Shown: positions 26,301-41,300, numbered from the stretch's first letter. The stretch is DNA of 64,000 bases from Symbiodinium natans (GCA_905221605.1 CAJNDS010000346.1:62001-126000), one strand, 5' to 3'. Program-made: numbers and translations. Notes: generated by a model from the sequence alone, not told the origin.

Positions 26301-29300
26301 CCCGAACCCGACGCCCCGCGATTTGACTGCAACAAGCTGTGACTGAGGTAGTGGCATGTTCAGAGAGCATCTGCACCTGGAAGAAGAACACCGAATTGTC
26401 CTGGCTGCACGAGCTCCAGACCATTCAGACCCACCCATCCGAAGTTGGCAACCAGGCACACAAAGACAACGTGCCACTACTCGCACATGCTTAGGGATTC
26501 TATCTCGTAAAAAAGGAACTGGCAAAGTTGCTAAGCAACTCACATGCCTACCATGAGTTCTCAGCGTGTCGGTGCTAGTAACGCGCCTCTCCAAGTGTTG
26601 CCATCAAGCCAGCATCCTCTCCACTGTACCTCGAGATGTTTTCTTCCAATGTTGGCTCGAAGCCCAGCTCTGAATCCCTCCATCCTCCGCTTGCACTCCG
26701 AGCGCTTGATCGCTCAGCACGCCGCTTGAGCTGCTTCACCATGCACTTGTGGGGCTTCAGAGCCTTCAGAAGCAGGAGGTGGAGAGAGTTGCATGGATGC
26801 TCACTCCTGGCCTCACACCCTCCTCAGCAGCACTGGCTGCTTCGTCATGCTTCAGGCTTCAGTGACAAGGTCTTACGGCGAAGTTCCTACTTCATCCTAT
26901 TTGGGGGTTTCCGAACATTCGGGTACCCCTTTGGGGGGGGGGGGGGGGTCGAAGGGGGTTGAAGGGGGGCTTCAAGGGGATTATATGTATTTGGGGTATA
27001 AAAGGGGCACCCCCTAATTTTGGACATACCCATGTTGGCTCTTCCGCAAGTGCCCTAGGCCCATCCTGGAGCTGCAGGAAACCGTCGGCGCACGCAGTGA
27101 AGGCCCGGATGGTGCCGTCCTTTGGAAGGCTTTTGAGGTCAGGCAGGGGTGGAGGACCCGAAGAAAGCTTGCATGCCAGCTGCTGGCAGAATACAAAATG
27201 CCACATTCCGAGGTTGCCATGAAAAAATATTTTACTTCGAACGTCCCCACCTTGCTTCTCGTTGAAAGGAAAGAGCGCAAATAGGATGTTCAAGCAAAGA
27301 CACATTGATTCAAATACGCTTGCAATTGGGGTTGGGCTCTGCTGGGCACTCCAGGAGTCTCTGGAATTGGGCACTCCAGGAGACTCTGGGTTGGGCGCTC
27401 CAGGAGTTTCTGGGGTTGGGCAATTCAGGGAGAATGTGGGGTTAGACTCTGGTCCAGGGAGACTCTGGGGTTGGGCACTCAGGGAGTCTCTAGGAGTAGA
27501 CCGGCGAGGAGAAGAGTTCCGGGCGAGGAGAAGAGTTGAGTCTAAAATCTAACAACCCCACACCGAAGGTGGGGAAAAACGTCAGAGGGGTTCCGATGCC
27601 GATGTTTGGGACAGTCCGAGCTGGGAGATCTCCAGGTGCCCAGCCGTGTAGCCGACACAGAGGGTGCGCTTGGATGGGTCAACCTCTCACCAGTGGCGTC
27701 TGCAGCCAAGCTTCACTGTGAACATGGCTAGGAATGCTCGGACAAGAACATGACATCCACAAATTTTGCGAGTGCCGGACAAGCTCTGGAGTGGCATCCA
27801 TGCCTCGGTGATTTTACTGTAGGTATCTCTCTAGCCCATGCGTCGCCCTTCAGGTAGAATCATCGGGGGCCAACTTCAGCCGAGATGCAGGTGGCACCAA
27901 CTCCTGCATTTGCTAGAGGCCGAGGATCCCGGAACCTCAACGAGGCACCGGGAAGATTCTTCCGAGCTCGGCTTTGCTCTAACTTCTCATGATTTCTCGG
28001 CCCGACTTTCTGGAAAGGGGCTCTTGTCCTCAGGAGTCCTCAGGAGTCCTGGGCAGTCCTCCGAGGAGTGTTCTTGATTGTTGTCTCTCTGCGGCTGTGC
28101 ACGTTAGGTAGATCTTGGTGCACATCAGACGCCTTCTTTTACCCCTTCGGGTGTTCGAACGGTTGGCTGAGAGTCCTGTCACCCCCCCTTTAGCAAGAAC
28201 TCTTCCTCGCTCAGCTCTCTAAGATTCTCTGAGGTAGGCGCAGCTCGTTATCCCACGCCTGGGAAACGTTGAAGGCACGCACTGTCCCATCCATGCCTCA
28301 CTCGAGACATGTCGAGGTACGAGCACAGCATGGTGCAGCTAAAGGGGGTTTCCGAAATTAGGGGTACCTTATTGGGGTTACAATTATAGGGGGATCCTAC
28401 TTTACGGGGGTCTGTCTTAGGGGATCGTAAACCCCCAAGTAGGGTGGGTGCGAAAGCGCGAAGAAGCTTTGATTGGTCAAAAATCATCGGTGCTTGATGA
28501 GTGCCAAGCTAACACAATCAAGCAGATGGCTGGTGCGACTTTAACACAACATGCACAAGACATCACAAGACCTAAGATCTTGGCCGCATGACACGACCAG
28601 CCCGCTGTAGCTGGAGGAGACCACCGTCCCCGTCACCTAGTACAGAAAAACTGTCCTCGTTGCTGTTGCTTGCTGCTCCCAAAGTATCCCAGCAGCAACG
28701 AAACAGCAACAGGTCCACTGCCTGCTTGCTGTGGCAGCTGAAGACCATCTGGCAGTTCGCGCTGGTGATGTCGTACAGCCATACCATGCCATTGCGGGAA
28801 TCCTGCAATCACTAGCATAAGGCATAATATTCTCATGGTGAGACTTTCTCCTTATAATCTGCTTTTTCTTCTGAGGACTCAAAGAAGAGGCCCTTGGAGC
28901 CGGCCTGCACCAGCCATGTCTCCCCGTCAGGGCCTCAAGGCTGCTGGGGGGCTTTGTCTATGTGCTTCTTTTTGTGCTTCTTTTTGTGCTTCTTTTTGTG
29001 CTTATTGTTTGTGCTTCTTTTTTGTGTGTGTGTGTGTGTGTTTTTTTTTGTGCTTCTTTTGCGCTTTGGCAAAACTGGGATCCGTGCACACCGTCACATG
29101 CTGGATGTGGGCAGGGTAGATGTGCTGATCGGTACTCCTCAAATTACAGGCGCTGGAACGACTCCAACTGTGAAGAACTGGCCGGGGCAGTCATGTGCGG
29201 CCGCATCTCAGCAGGCTGCCCTGCAGGCTGATTCCTTGTAGCTGAGCCCTGCACGCTGGGATGCAAACTTCCTTGTGCATGCGAATTCCATACCTTGGCC

Positions 29301-32300
29301 CCCACGGCAAAGGTTGCAGTCACTTGCAAAAATAGCACGAAGCTCCGCGCGGGAGTGCCTTGGACAATGTCCCGACGCCTCTCCATGAAAAAACACAGTC
29401 CGGGTTTCAAAGCTACCCTCATCCACTAGTCGGCTTGCTCTCGCCGAGGGTCGGATGCGGCCATGAGCTCTCAGGCATGATTCGTAGTTTTGCATGTTTT
29501 TGCACCGCCCTGAGAAGCTGCCGGTTCTGTCGCCTCCTTCCTAAAGAGAGCCTTGAGGAACCCAGGACTATCAGTCCTCTGCGAGCGAGATCCGAATATC
29601 TTAATGCGGTTCAACCTTTGTCCCTTGTTTCCCCTCCCGCCCTGCCGAAGCTGCGAGTGGTTCAACTCTTGACCCACAGATTCTTTTGAGCTCAGAGCTT
29701 CCTTGAAGCCACCCGAAGCCACCCTAAGCTACTATTTGCAAGAACCCCCCCCCCCAAAAAAAATTCCAATATTTCTCTTATAAGGAAGCATATGTTCATA
29801 TCTTATGTGGGGTTCTTAAGCAAATAGTAGTGTACCATTATTATTCTTCTTATCATTTACCATTATTATGTGTTTATTACTATTATGATTATGATTATTA
29901 TTCTTATGATTATGATGATTATTATGAGTATAATTGTCATAATTATTATTTCCTACTATCATTCTTATTGTTACTATTGTTGTTATGATTATTTTTCAAT
30001 TATACTTAATCTTATTATCATTATTCTGGCTATTATGCTTATGATTATTATTCATACTATTAATATTACTGTTATCGTTATTATTAATTAATTATCTTTA
30101 TTATTATGAATACTATTATTATTGTTGTTGTGTTATGCCGGTGGTCTGGGGCCCGCACTCCAGGATTCCATTGTCGTAGTCCGCTTCGGCACTGTCGATC
30201 TCTTCGATGGGCCACCAGCGGAGGTAGCCTTGGATTAGGGTTTAGGGTTTAGGGTTTAAGGTTTAGGGTTTAGGGTTTAGGGTTTAGGGTTTGGGGTTTA
30301 GGGTTAGGGTTTAGGGTGTAGGGCTCAGGGCTTAGGGCTTAGGACTTGGAACTGTTGGAGTCCAAGGCTCCGGGGCTTTCCGGCTCTACGAGTAGAATGC
30401 TCTGCAAACGTGTGGGAACCCCGTTGCAGCACAAGGACTCTTCGACACACTGCGACGCATTGCGACACCCGGCTCCAAGCACCCCACCATCATCGCCACC
30501 AGAGATCACCAAGCCATTGTCCTTGTCGATGAGGATGACATCGATGGCCCCCGCGTGTGGGCCTGAATCTGCACAAACTGACTTACAGACACCACCCAGA
30601 AGCCCAAAGCTTTTCAGAACCCCAAGCCCGACCAGCATGACCCTGTCTCAAGCATCCAGAAAGCCCTCCCAGACAAAACAAAAGACCCAACCAGGATTTG
30701 AGGCGCCGGCTCCCTGCCAGGTTCGTGGCCGCCTCCTGCGCGGTCAGGCCATCCTTGGCACGCATGAGCTCGACCTCGGGACAGTCGACGAGACGTGCTC
30801 TCCAAGCTGGTCTTGGGACAAAAAGCAGATCACTCTGCTGCCACGGGCCTTGACAAAGACTCCCTCCCACACCAAGAGCTTTCCGTACCTGCACAAAATG
30901 AGCATGCTGCCTATACACAGCCCCGTGCACAATCTGAACAATGGTTGCGGCTGGGATCTTAGGAAGGCGCTCTGTGCCCGAGACGACTTTGCCATCAGGC
31001 AGCTCGACGAAACCGCTGATGTCAGAGAGCTCGCTCGCACCAAACTGCAATGCGCATTGCGGACATCTTAGCACTCACTTAAGTGACCCAGAAGTCATGA
31101 CTGCAAAACAGAAAGCCCCGGGATGCTCCAGCTGCCATGCGCAAGAGTTGCACTCGAGCGGATCGTCCGCTGCAAGTTGGGCCTTTCCCAATGCGCCCTG
31201 AAGCTTCAGCCCCGTGAAGGTCGTCGCCATCTTCCAGAACCTCGGCTTCAGGCGGGGGGACTTTCGAACATAGGGGGCACCCCTTCTATACCCCACAAAC
31301 TACAATATGCTCAAGCTAGAGGAACCCCAAAGACATAGACCCCCAATTTCCGAAACCCACAGGTGGCTTCGGTGGCTCCCCCTTCATCCTTCGGACACGG
31401 AAGCGGCCACCGCCGCCAAACTCGGGCTCCAGCCGGATGTGCCCGACGCCCACGGACGTTAGCATGCCAGGGAACTGGCCCCAGCGGATGCTGAAGACAT
31501 CCTGTCCGGGTTTAGGGTTTAGGGTTTGGGTTTGGGGCTTAGGGTTTAGGGTTTAGGGTTTAGGGTTTAGGGTTTAGGGTTTAGGGTTTAGGGTTTAGGG
31601 TTTAGGGTTTAGGGTTTAGGGTTTAGGGTTTAGGGTTAGGTTTAGGGTTTAGGGTTTAGGGTTTAGGGTTTAGGGTTTAGGGTTTAGGGTTTAGGGTTTA
31701 GGGTTTAGGGTTTAGGGTTTAGGGTTTAGGGTTTAGGTAGGGTTTAGGCTTAGGCAGCTCATGCCCCAAACGTAAGATTTGCCAAACTGTTGCAGCATCC
31801 GGTCCTGACCGTAGGCTTTGCACTTCAGCAGAAGCCGCTCGTTGCGCCAGTCCCACACAGAGAGCAAGTAGTCTGGGGCGCAGCCTTGGCCGGACTCTCT
31901 GACATCACGCCTAGGGTTTAGGGTTTAGGGTTTAGGGTTTAAGGTTTAGGGTTTAGGGTTTAGGGTTTCGGGTTTAGGGTTTAGGGTTTAGGGTTTAGGG
32001 TTTAGGGTTCAGGGTTCAGGGTTCAGGGTTCAGGGTTCAGGGTTTAGGGTTTAGGGTTTAGGGTTTAGGGGTTAGGGTTTAGGGTTTAGGGATTAGGGTT
32101 TAGGGTTTAGGGTTTAGGGTTTAGGGTTTAGGGTATGCCACGTTACTCAAACAGTCTGCGAAGGTACTCCTGCAAGAGCCCAGAAGAAGCCACCACCCCG
32201 GATATCAACAATGCTGAGGGCGCGACCTAGTGCTGCCAAGTGGTTCTGCGCAGAGGCAACACTTACTCGCTGCTTGACTACCGGCCGCTGTCTTCAGTTA

Positions 32301-35300
32301 AGTAGGGGCAAAGTGATCCTTCCCTCCAACCTCCAACCTCGAACCGAACCTCATGAGACCTGCGGAGATGAGGCATGGGAGGTATGAAAAAGCATTTAAA
32401 ATACCTCCGCAAACCACTTGTCCCTGCGCTGGCAAGCCAGAGCCCTGCCTTGTTGTGAGGCGAGAACGCCACTGAGGCGTAGCCACGCATTGTGCCCTTT
32501 CGCAAAATGCGGTATAACCTGCTCAACAAGCATGAGCCAGCCAAACCATCTGCAAAACTACGCAAAACTGCGTGAACTCCTTTCAACATCCATATTCTCA
32601 TATGCCCTGCTGCAAACTTGCCCACCCCTGCACGGCTTTTTCCCTCAGCCACTGTCCACCGAACCATCAACGCCGGCGCCGTCAGCGTCCTGAGCGTGCG
32701 TACCCTGCACACTGCCACTCCTTCCTGAAACCCTCTCCGCGCCTGCCTGGCGCCTAAACTGATCGCTCGCGTTCGCTCGATCATTAGTCACTGACTTTCC
32801 GGGGTGTTCACTTCGGTCGATTTTCGACTATGGACGTTTGGCGCACGGACTCTTTCGGACTGGCTTCCTCATATGAGTTTCTATGTTCAAGCAGATTGCA
32901 CACCGACCGCTGAAACTGATGTTCGGCCTTGCAACATGGACCTCGCCATCACAGGAACACGGATGCTCTATGCGGTCGCGATGGTCGGTTCTGCTGTTCG
33001 GTCCCATACAAACCCTGCCTAAAACATCTCTGCCTGACATCATGGCCAAAATCCAGCTTCACGTGCGTGGTGTGTGGTATTCATAGTCGTGGCGGCATGT
33101 CGTCTGCAGCTGTTGTATATTCATGCTGCGTTAGTACGCTTCATCACAACTCACTGCAGCTGTTCCCGAGGAGCTTGCTGTTGACGGCAAGCTCACCGGG
33201 AAAAGAGAAACTTACATGTCAGTGTTTTGAAAGTAGCCTGCTTCGACCGCCAACACTGGAAGACACATCCAAACCATGTCATTAAAAATCATTGAAACCA
33301 GTAGCCATGCACTAGCAGAGCCGGCGACAAGGGTAGTCGCAGAGACTTCGTCCGACTAGCTCAAGTTGCTCAAGCGCGTGGTAAGCAGAAGCAGTACAAG
33401 TAGCGGCAGATAGAGGAGTACGTAGGAGTTGAAGGAGAAGCAGGAGGCGACAATGGCAATGGCTGTGGTGGTGGTGGTGTTGGTGGTGATCACGGTAGAA
33501 GCAGCAATACTAGTAGCTACTGTTACGGGTGTTTTGTTCATTATAATCTCTGCGCTCAGTTCTTTCGCTTACAATTTTATTATTTTTACAAGCGAGAGCG
33601 GAATGAATTTATAAACGAAATAAATTATACGCAAAGACCCCTATAAATCCAGTTAAAATATAATTTAGTGAGTGAAGATAGAAAGAAGAGAGTACGAAAT
33701 AATCATTACAAAGTGAAGAGATAAAGGATGAACGAATATAATGATTTTAAAATTGGTACTAAGAAGAGAAATTAATCTGACAAAATATTAAAATCCAGAA
33801 AATGCTGTAGAAAAAGAAATAAAAGAGTAGAATATCAATACTAAAAGTCCTTATAATATTATTATTAGTTTTACAAGAGCTTTTTACTCTCATTTGAACG
33901 AAATATGCAAAGGAAAGAGTTGGATAGTTACAGCTACCCGTTGTAGCTTTGCGGCTATTGCTGTTGCTAAAAACTGCTGCTTTGGTAGTTCTGACAGGTT
34001 CACAGCAGCAGGAGAAGCAGCAACAAAAAGCAAAGAGTAGAGTGAAGGAGCAGCCGGCTTCGCATGGCTTCGCTGCTTTGCCGCCCGGCCACGGATCCCG
34101 CAGAGGCCACAGAGGCCCTCCGGGCGTCCGCATCCGGCCTGGCGATGCTTCGAATGCTGTGGGAGTGCTTTGGTCGCAGCTTCATTTGGGGGCTTCCGGA
34201 ATTCGAGGGGTGCCTTGTTGGAGTCCTTATTGTAGGGGAATCCTACTATGTGGGGGGGTGTGTCTTCTTGCAGCTCCCCGATTCTCGTAAGCCCCCCCAA
34301 ATTTGCCTGGGATCTGGTTTCTGATCAGCTGTCTTCCCCCGCGCCTGCTCGCATCCGACGCCATGGAGCCCCCTGAATTCAGCGAAAGCGAGGCTCTGCC
34401 CGTGGATGCCACAGCTCCTGAGAACCACAGGGAGAGTCTCCAGGCGTGGAACCTTCAAACTCAATCTTGGCTTCTGAGTTCAAGCTCTGCCCCCCATTGC
34501 ACACACACACACACACACACACCGAAAAAAAAAAATTGACAGGGTGGACATGGCCGACTGGACTCCGAATCCCCAATCCGCACATCACTTTTCAGCGTCC
34601 TTCCGGCCCGGACAAGTCCTTGGCCGTCCCACTCCTGGGAATCCATATGGAATCAAGACTCGCCACTCGAGAGGATGGAAGGCAGCACAGAGACACACAG
34701 AGAGGCTGTAGCTGGGACCAGCCAATAGCTACAATAGTAGCAGTCATTAAGAGGGTGCCGTAGGCATGAGGCCCTCAAGGATAATGTTACATGTTTTGGG
34801 TTCGGTGCCCCACGTGAAGCTTTGCCTTTCCACCCGACCATCCTCGGAAATAAACTCACAACTGGATCGAAGTCTCCCAATTTCCCTGGTTCAGCTCAGA
34901 AGAACGGCTACACTTCAGCTAGGTTGATGCTTGCAACTGCCCCGACAGCTGCTTTTAGGATTCCCGAAGCCACTAGTTCCTTGTCTCTCCTTGTCTCTGT
35001 CATTCTTGATGTGGACTTTGCAGCACCTGGGACCAAGGACTACAATCCAAAGATGCATTCTGACTAAGCCAGATCAAGCTGAGGTGTTGCAAAATTCCGT
35101 GGCTGCACATTCAGACGAACTCGTCCGGCTGGATTCAACCGCTCGAGCCGTAGACAACGGAAGACCCCCCAATCCCACAGACACCTCCGGCAAACGACGG
35201 AAAAAACACCCGATGCCCAAACAACCCCCTAACCCCCCCTAACCCCCCCTAACCACTCCCCCCCTAACCCCCTAACCCCCTAACCCCAAACCTCTGGGCC

Positions 35301-38300
35301 CTCGAGCCGATCTTCCCCTGCTTGGCCCGGCTCTGCAACTCCTGCCGAGCGTTCGAGGAATCAGGGCAGTTGTCTTGGGCTTTCAGCTTAGCTGTCAAGG
35401 GTTAGGGTGCAGGAAGCTGATGTTGCAAAGGAAGCTGATGTTGCAAAGCACCCTGAAATCCCCTAAATGTCATTCGGAGCGCAGAAGTGCCACTGGGAAG
35501 CTGGGAAATGTTGACTTGGATGTCACAATGTGCTCCGGCTCTTTTTTCTCTCTTCCTTTCTTTATTCCTTCCTTGCTTCCTTCCTTCCTTCCTTCCTTCC
35601 TTCATTCATTTCTTTCTTTCGCTATTTCTGTATTCCTTTCTTTCTTGTTTCTTTGTTGTTGTTTCTTTCTTTATTTCTTTCTTTCTTTCTTTATTTCTTT
35701 CTTTTTTCTTTCTTTCGTTCTTTCTTTCTTTTTTCTTTCTTTCTTGGGGCCTGGGGCTCCAGCTCTTTCTTTCTTTCTGCGCACTCAACCCCTCCCCATC
35801 TGAAGGGGCCTGGCCGGGAGGTGGGGCTCCTAGGCGAACCCTAAACCCTAAACCCTAAACCCTTGAGTTGGGGCTCGATTGTTCCTGGCCCTTTTTTCTT
35901 GGGCTCCCGCACAACAATGCAGCGCAGTGTGCGTGCAATGTTTAAATGTGAGCTAAGTGCCATAAGTTGTAGAGTGGCATCGCGACGGTCAGCTTCACTA
36001 GGTCCCGCACCCCACAAATCCCCGTGGCTCGCAAGTGCAAACCATGCTTGAGCTTGGTGCCTTCAGCCTTTGCTGTTTCGCCTTCTCCCTCGCAGCCACA
36101 ACGCCGCGGCAGAGCACCTGAGCGCGGCACTTTTCCGTGAATACTTCACGGAGCACTGCCACTTTACGGGCTCGCCAGCTTGCTCTTACAATAATAACCA
36201 TATGAAGTGGCACGCAAGAGGCACTTCTAGCAGATTCTAGCAGCTACTGGTAGATGGGAAAAACAACAAAAGGCCCGCCTCCTCACTTTGGCGGCGGTCA
36301 CAGTATGTCTGAGAATTGGGAACAGCTGCCAAGTTCGCGCCGAAGCGCCCGGCACGCGTAGAGGAGGACGCAGAAGCCCACTACACCGCCACCGATCATT
36401 AGGATCCTCAGCTCAGGTTTCAAAGGTTGATGTTCAGGTCGTGGGGATCCTGAACATAACAAACTCAACCCAACTGGCTTCGTCCAAAAACGAAGATAAA
36501 ACCTGAGACCTGAAGCCAAGAGCACCCGTCGGCTCTAGCGAAATGTGCAAATCTGCTGTGGAAAGTGTTGATGCATCAGGACTTCGACGAATCTAAACGC
36601 ATCTCGACAAACTAGCCCCGGGAGACTAGCGCCTCTTGGATGCATCTGAATGTGGTAATTCTATTTATTATTATTATGATTATTATTTTATGATTGGTAT
36701 GATGATTATTATGATGATTATTATGATGATTATTATTCTTCTCCTTTTTAGTACTATTCTTATTGAAACAATACAACTAATAATAGTTTTTTTATAGCAG
36801 TAGTAAATGTTCAGGCAGTGGCCCACCTCAGCAACTGCGTCTGATCTGGCGGCGGCGGGGGGTCACGCACGGCGCAGAAGACGCCGCGGAAGCGGGAAAG
36901 GTTCCTTGCGGCAGCTTGCGGTCGCGAGGCGTTCTTCCGCGTTCAGACAGTCGCATGACTGAGGCGGTGAGGTTCAAGGTGTGCGACTCTTTGCGCCAGG
37001 TTAAAGATTTCAAAGGGTTGACGGCCTCCCCATTCATGAACCACGACCGCAGGTTTGTTGGGAGTCTGCGTCCAAACATGTGTCGTGGAGGTTGTTCCCT
37101 AAAGGAACCTCCCTGGACAAACCTAACCCTGCACTGCGACCTTTGGTTTTTGACGTATTTGCTGCCATTCCCCACAAAGAGGCCCTGTGATGAAAACCGG
37201 CTAAGCTGTAAGACGACCACTCGATCAAGACACTCCTCACATACTCGGCTACTCGGCAAGACAAGTTGAAGGAAAAACCATCTGCGAGTCCAAGGTTCGT
37301 CCAAATACAGAGATCTGAGCAGAGCCCCAGGCAAACCTGAGAGGTTCGTGACGTGGCGTCTGATCTCAGAGCAACGTGCCGTATTTCATTGCTATGAAGG
37401 CTGGGAGAGGGAGGACCGTGTATTAACTTCAGACATGTGCCTCTATGCAAGGTGCAGCCGGCTTTATACCTTCAAGGTACCCCTTCAAAAAGGTAATACA
37501 ATTGTCACGGTGTCAGCACCTCTTGCAGGTAGATCTCTTCGCACGCGCTGCAGACTCCACCTGCCATGTCTGGGCCCAGTAAAACTGCTTCCTTGTAAGG
37601 GTTATAAGTTCATTATCATGTTTATTCCTTATTGGGGAATTTAAGATGACAAGAATGAAACATTATCACCAACAAGGACCCCGACGACAGGATGCAAGTG
37701 CGGACACGTCGGGACACATCCGGACGCATGTTGCCATGAGCTTCCAAAGACTGCTGGCCTTGCGACGGTGTTGGGCAGCCGCCGTCCGAGCGGAAGAATA
37801 CACCATCCACGTTGCAGCCTCAGGCTCGTCTGTTCCTCCTCTCATAAGTATTATCTCCTTCTGGCTCCTTCTTCGTGTCTTTGTTTCACACTCTTCTTGG
37901 TCGTTTACCCGGTTTACCCTTTCTCGGCTTCATCCTTCAAGCCTCCACGAGGCCCCGTCCCCACAGGGCACTCATCAACAACAGGATGTACGGCTGTCTG
38001 AACAAAGAATTGAGCCTAAAGTGTCCGAAAGTTGCGACCTAAACTCCCCAACTTTGCGTGGCCTGAGTCGTTCAAGTACATCGGCGGCGGGACGCACCGC
38101 ATGCACCTGCTCCGATTGCCCGAGCGGATCATCAGGACATTTGCAGCGACATCTGCTGCGAGGGCTGGTACTGGAGCTCACACGTCGAAATACACAGACA
38201 ATCACAGACTACAGAAAGTTTGGGGATCCAACAGTTTGGCACTGAACTCAGGCTTGCCCTGCTGACATCAGGCACAGAATACTGTACTGCACTGTGCTGC

Positions 38301-41300
38301 TGCACTGCAATGAAACCATGGCTGTGGGTTCTGAAGGGGTGCCTGTCATTCCAACTACAGCGCGTCTGCCCGCCAGCCGGTGGAAGAAGTGCCTGACAGT
38401 GCAATCAAAGAAGGCTTATGGGGCGTTGAGCCATGTCTCCTGTATGCCTAGTTGCTGGCCGATATCTGCGTCTACGGTGAGCACCAACCCACAAACCCCC
38501 CCATACAAGCCCGCCTCTGCGCAAGTCCTTGCTGCACGCGGTGCCGAGCAGCGGTGCACGGCATAAATGCCGAGAGCAGAGCAAAGGTCTGCGGCATCGC
38601 ACCAGGTTGCACAACATTGCACAAAGAATCGATTGTGGAGACTCGATTGTGGAGACGGACACCCTTTGTAGGCCCTGAATAGCCTTATAGGCTCTTGCAG
38701 GCTTGAAGGCTCCGAGCTTTTGTTGAAAGTTCCCAACCCAGGGATGGCCATCTCATGCGGCTTGGGCATGGGTCATTGGGTTGCCACCTGCTCCGGGCTT
38801 CCGGGACCTTACTGACTGGAGGGGTACCAACTTGGAAGGCGGTGTCAGGGGCGCAGCCATGGCGGTCTCCGGTGGCTCATCTCAGCAACAGTACAACAAC
38901 AAGGCGACGGCAAAACTGCACAGCGAATCGACAAAGAGAACCTTAAGACGCACCAAGTACACTCTAAGAGCCTCCAGACCTGTAGAACTCAAAAGGATTC
39001 GGAGAAAAAACAGGTCCTGCACGACTCTTCAACCCTGGGCCAGAATGGCATAACGCCCCGAGGCCTTCGCTAACTATCTCCTGGATCTCCTCCGGGACTT
39101 CAAAGAAGCTCTCGTTGTCGATGGTGTTGTTATCCATATCCGCCACAACATGAACCGGCAGGTGCTGTCACCCACCCGGCCAGACGTCCATCCGGCTCGC
39201 TGGGCGCCGGGGATTCGCTCCATGGTGTCCGTTTGCTGCACTTAGCTGTGCCGATTCTGCGGATACAGTTCAAGAACACAGTAGTTATTCACGAGCTCAA
39301 GCATGGACGTTGTCACCTACTTCAGTCGAGACTCTTCATTCAGTGCAGTTGCCCGAGCAAGTGTGCTCGTTGCATCTAGCTACGTGTAGTTGCTAAGACT
39401 TGATGCGCACGACTGGGCGCACCTAATTTTGGCGGCTGGAGTGACCATGTGCATAGAAACACAGCTCACTCATTGCACACCGTCTCTTCACAAAACAAAA
39501 AACACGGCAGTGGCCTCATCGTTTTGAACGAGTAGATGTAAACCTGAACCATTTACTGATGGTAGCAGATGTCATCTTTCTTGCGCAACTTTCAAAGCTC
39601 GCAAGAGTACCTATCAGCATGACCTGACCTGCAAAAGACACCAGTACACAATAGTGAAAGCATGCAGAGACACAACGTCGGTCAGGTGCAGGGGCTTGGC
39701 AAATGAGCGAAAGCACAGCACAGATTTCCCACTGCTAAGCTTCTCGCATTCGGCTGTGAAGTGATACTTCTCTCAGCCACTGCGAAATACGTCATGTCCG
39801 GAGACATCTGGCAGCAAGTTTGCTTTCAGTGCCACACCCTCATGCATCCTGAGCAATGCAGCTTCTAGCCCCCTTCCGCTTCCCGGGGAAGCACCGCTAC
39901 AGCGCCAATGCCACCGTTGTCGCGTCCGTGGAGGAAGCGTCTTTGGCGCGTATCTGCAGCAGCAGGGAAGCTATACAGGAACTAAGCAAATGCATGCAAA
40001 TGCTCAGGTTCGTCTTGCAAAATCAACTCCCTTAGAGCACCGTCGGCCGGCGAATCATGCAGCCCAGCAGCGTATGTTCATGAAGCAGACCACGTGGCCG
40101 GTGATGTACGCAAACTCCTGGCTGCCAACTGCCCAGCTACAGAAGCGAGGCAATCAAACGACTCTCCGGTGCAAATCGCAAGCAAGTCCTCGTTTGAGGT
40201 CCAGACTGCGTTGTTAATGCGGCTGAAGTCGAAGCCTCGGTCAAACAGCTGCGCCTTCCTTGCAGAATAGCTTCTTTCAGGCACTTTCAGTTGCAGCTGG
40301 AGAGCACTAGTCACTACTTGCCTTAACTTTCAACCGACCCTGCTGAGATCTTGGCCCATGAAACGAGCTGCTCGCGCCCCTTGTCGCGGCAACTCGCGAT
40401 CCTGGATGTTGAAAGTCCAAAGTTGACAGAAAAGCACAAGGAATTGCTGGCGACATGTCTTACAAAGGGGATTTCGACATCTTGGGACGTGCCTCCAGGG
40501 GCGGGTTGAGCTCCGGAGTGCTGGGATCGTAGAAGAAGCTGGCTGGAATCCGCCACCTGGCGACTTGGCTTCTAGCCACTTCGGTTCATGTCGGAAGATC
40601 AAGGACTCCTCGGAACCTAGCGGAGTTCATGGCCACACTGGTCCCCCAAAAAGAGCCAGTTGTGCCTCGCTTCTTCTGCATCGATCTTGTCCTGCGCGTC
40701 ATCATCGTGGGATGACACAATCCTGGCAGCAAGAAGCCACGATCCTTTGCAGATGCATCAACAACCCACAATCAAAACTCAACCATTCTCAGTGCGGGAC
40801 GACGTGCTCCGCTTCCTTCGGATGCCCTCAATGATTTCCTTGGAAGCTTGCCTCGCATGGCAGGACATGCCAGAGATGCCAGAACAACCCCCCCCCCAGC
40901 ATCTTGTTGGCTTCTGGCTGTCATAAACCAGAAGCGTCCCCACAAAAAACAAAAAAAATTGGGGCACAGCGCCCTTCGACTGGGACATGAGATGAAGAAG
41001 CCAGGCCTTGCAACAACGGGCCTCCTCACCACCTGCATTGCAGGTTCGTCACCGCAAAAAATGAGAGAACGAGCCGGGCCAGCAGCGGAGAACACAGCAG
41101 CATCTCCTGCCTTGTCGGAAGGGCTGTCATCACCTGAGAGCATAAGCTGCGCTGTGCGCCACACGCTTGACAACCAAGCATTTTTTCGGTGCTCAATCCT
41201 GAACCCCTCGCGAGCGGCGCAACCCAACCCACCACCGGCCGCGAACTCACGTGTTCTTGGGGGTACTTGGGGAGGACTCATGGCTTGGGGCGTCAGACGA

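Larger units (their letters stand above)
32522..39894. other. Large CFAP44 intronic region with unassigned coding-like segments
   Basis: About 7.4 kb with no exon I can place, although roughly 25 residues of WD propeller 1 should be encoded here. Minus-strand segments that look coding but fit no family position lie near 39060-39175 (MDNNTIDNESFFEVPEEIQE), 36055-36185 (Lys/Arg-rich), 36329-36410 (hydrophobic, ILMIGGGVVGFCVLLYACRA), 36836-36920 and 35290-35350. They could be exons of a nested gene or chance. The rest holds microsatellites and one MITE-like element. Confidence 0.5.

Noticed and set aside
33429-33614. Val-rich short plus-strand ORF
   Set aside because: Derived from a GTG microsatellite, with no coding support.
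35487-35858. Phe/Ser/Leu-rich ORFs resembling membrane protein
   Set aside because: Produced by the TTTC microsatellite.
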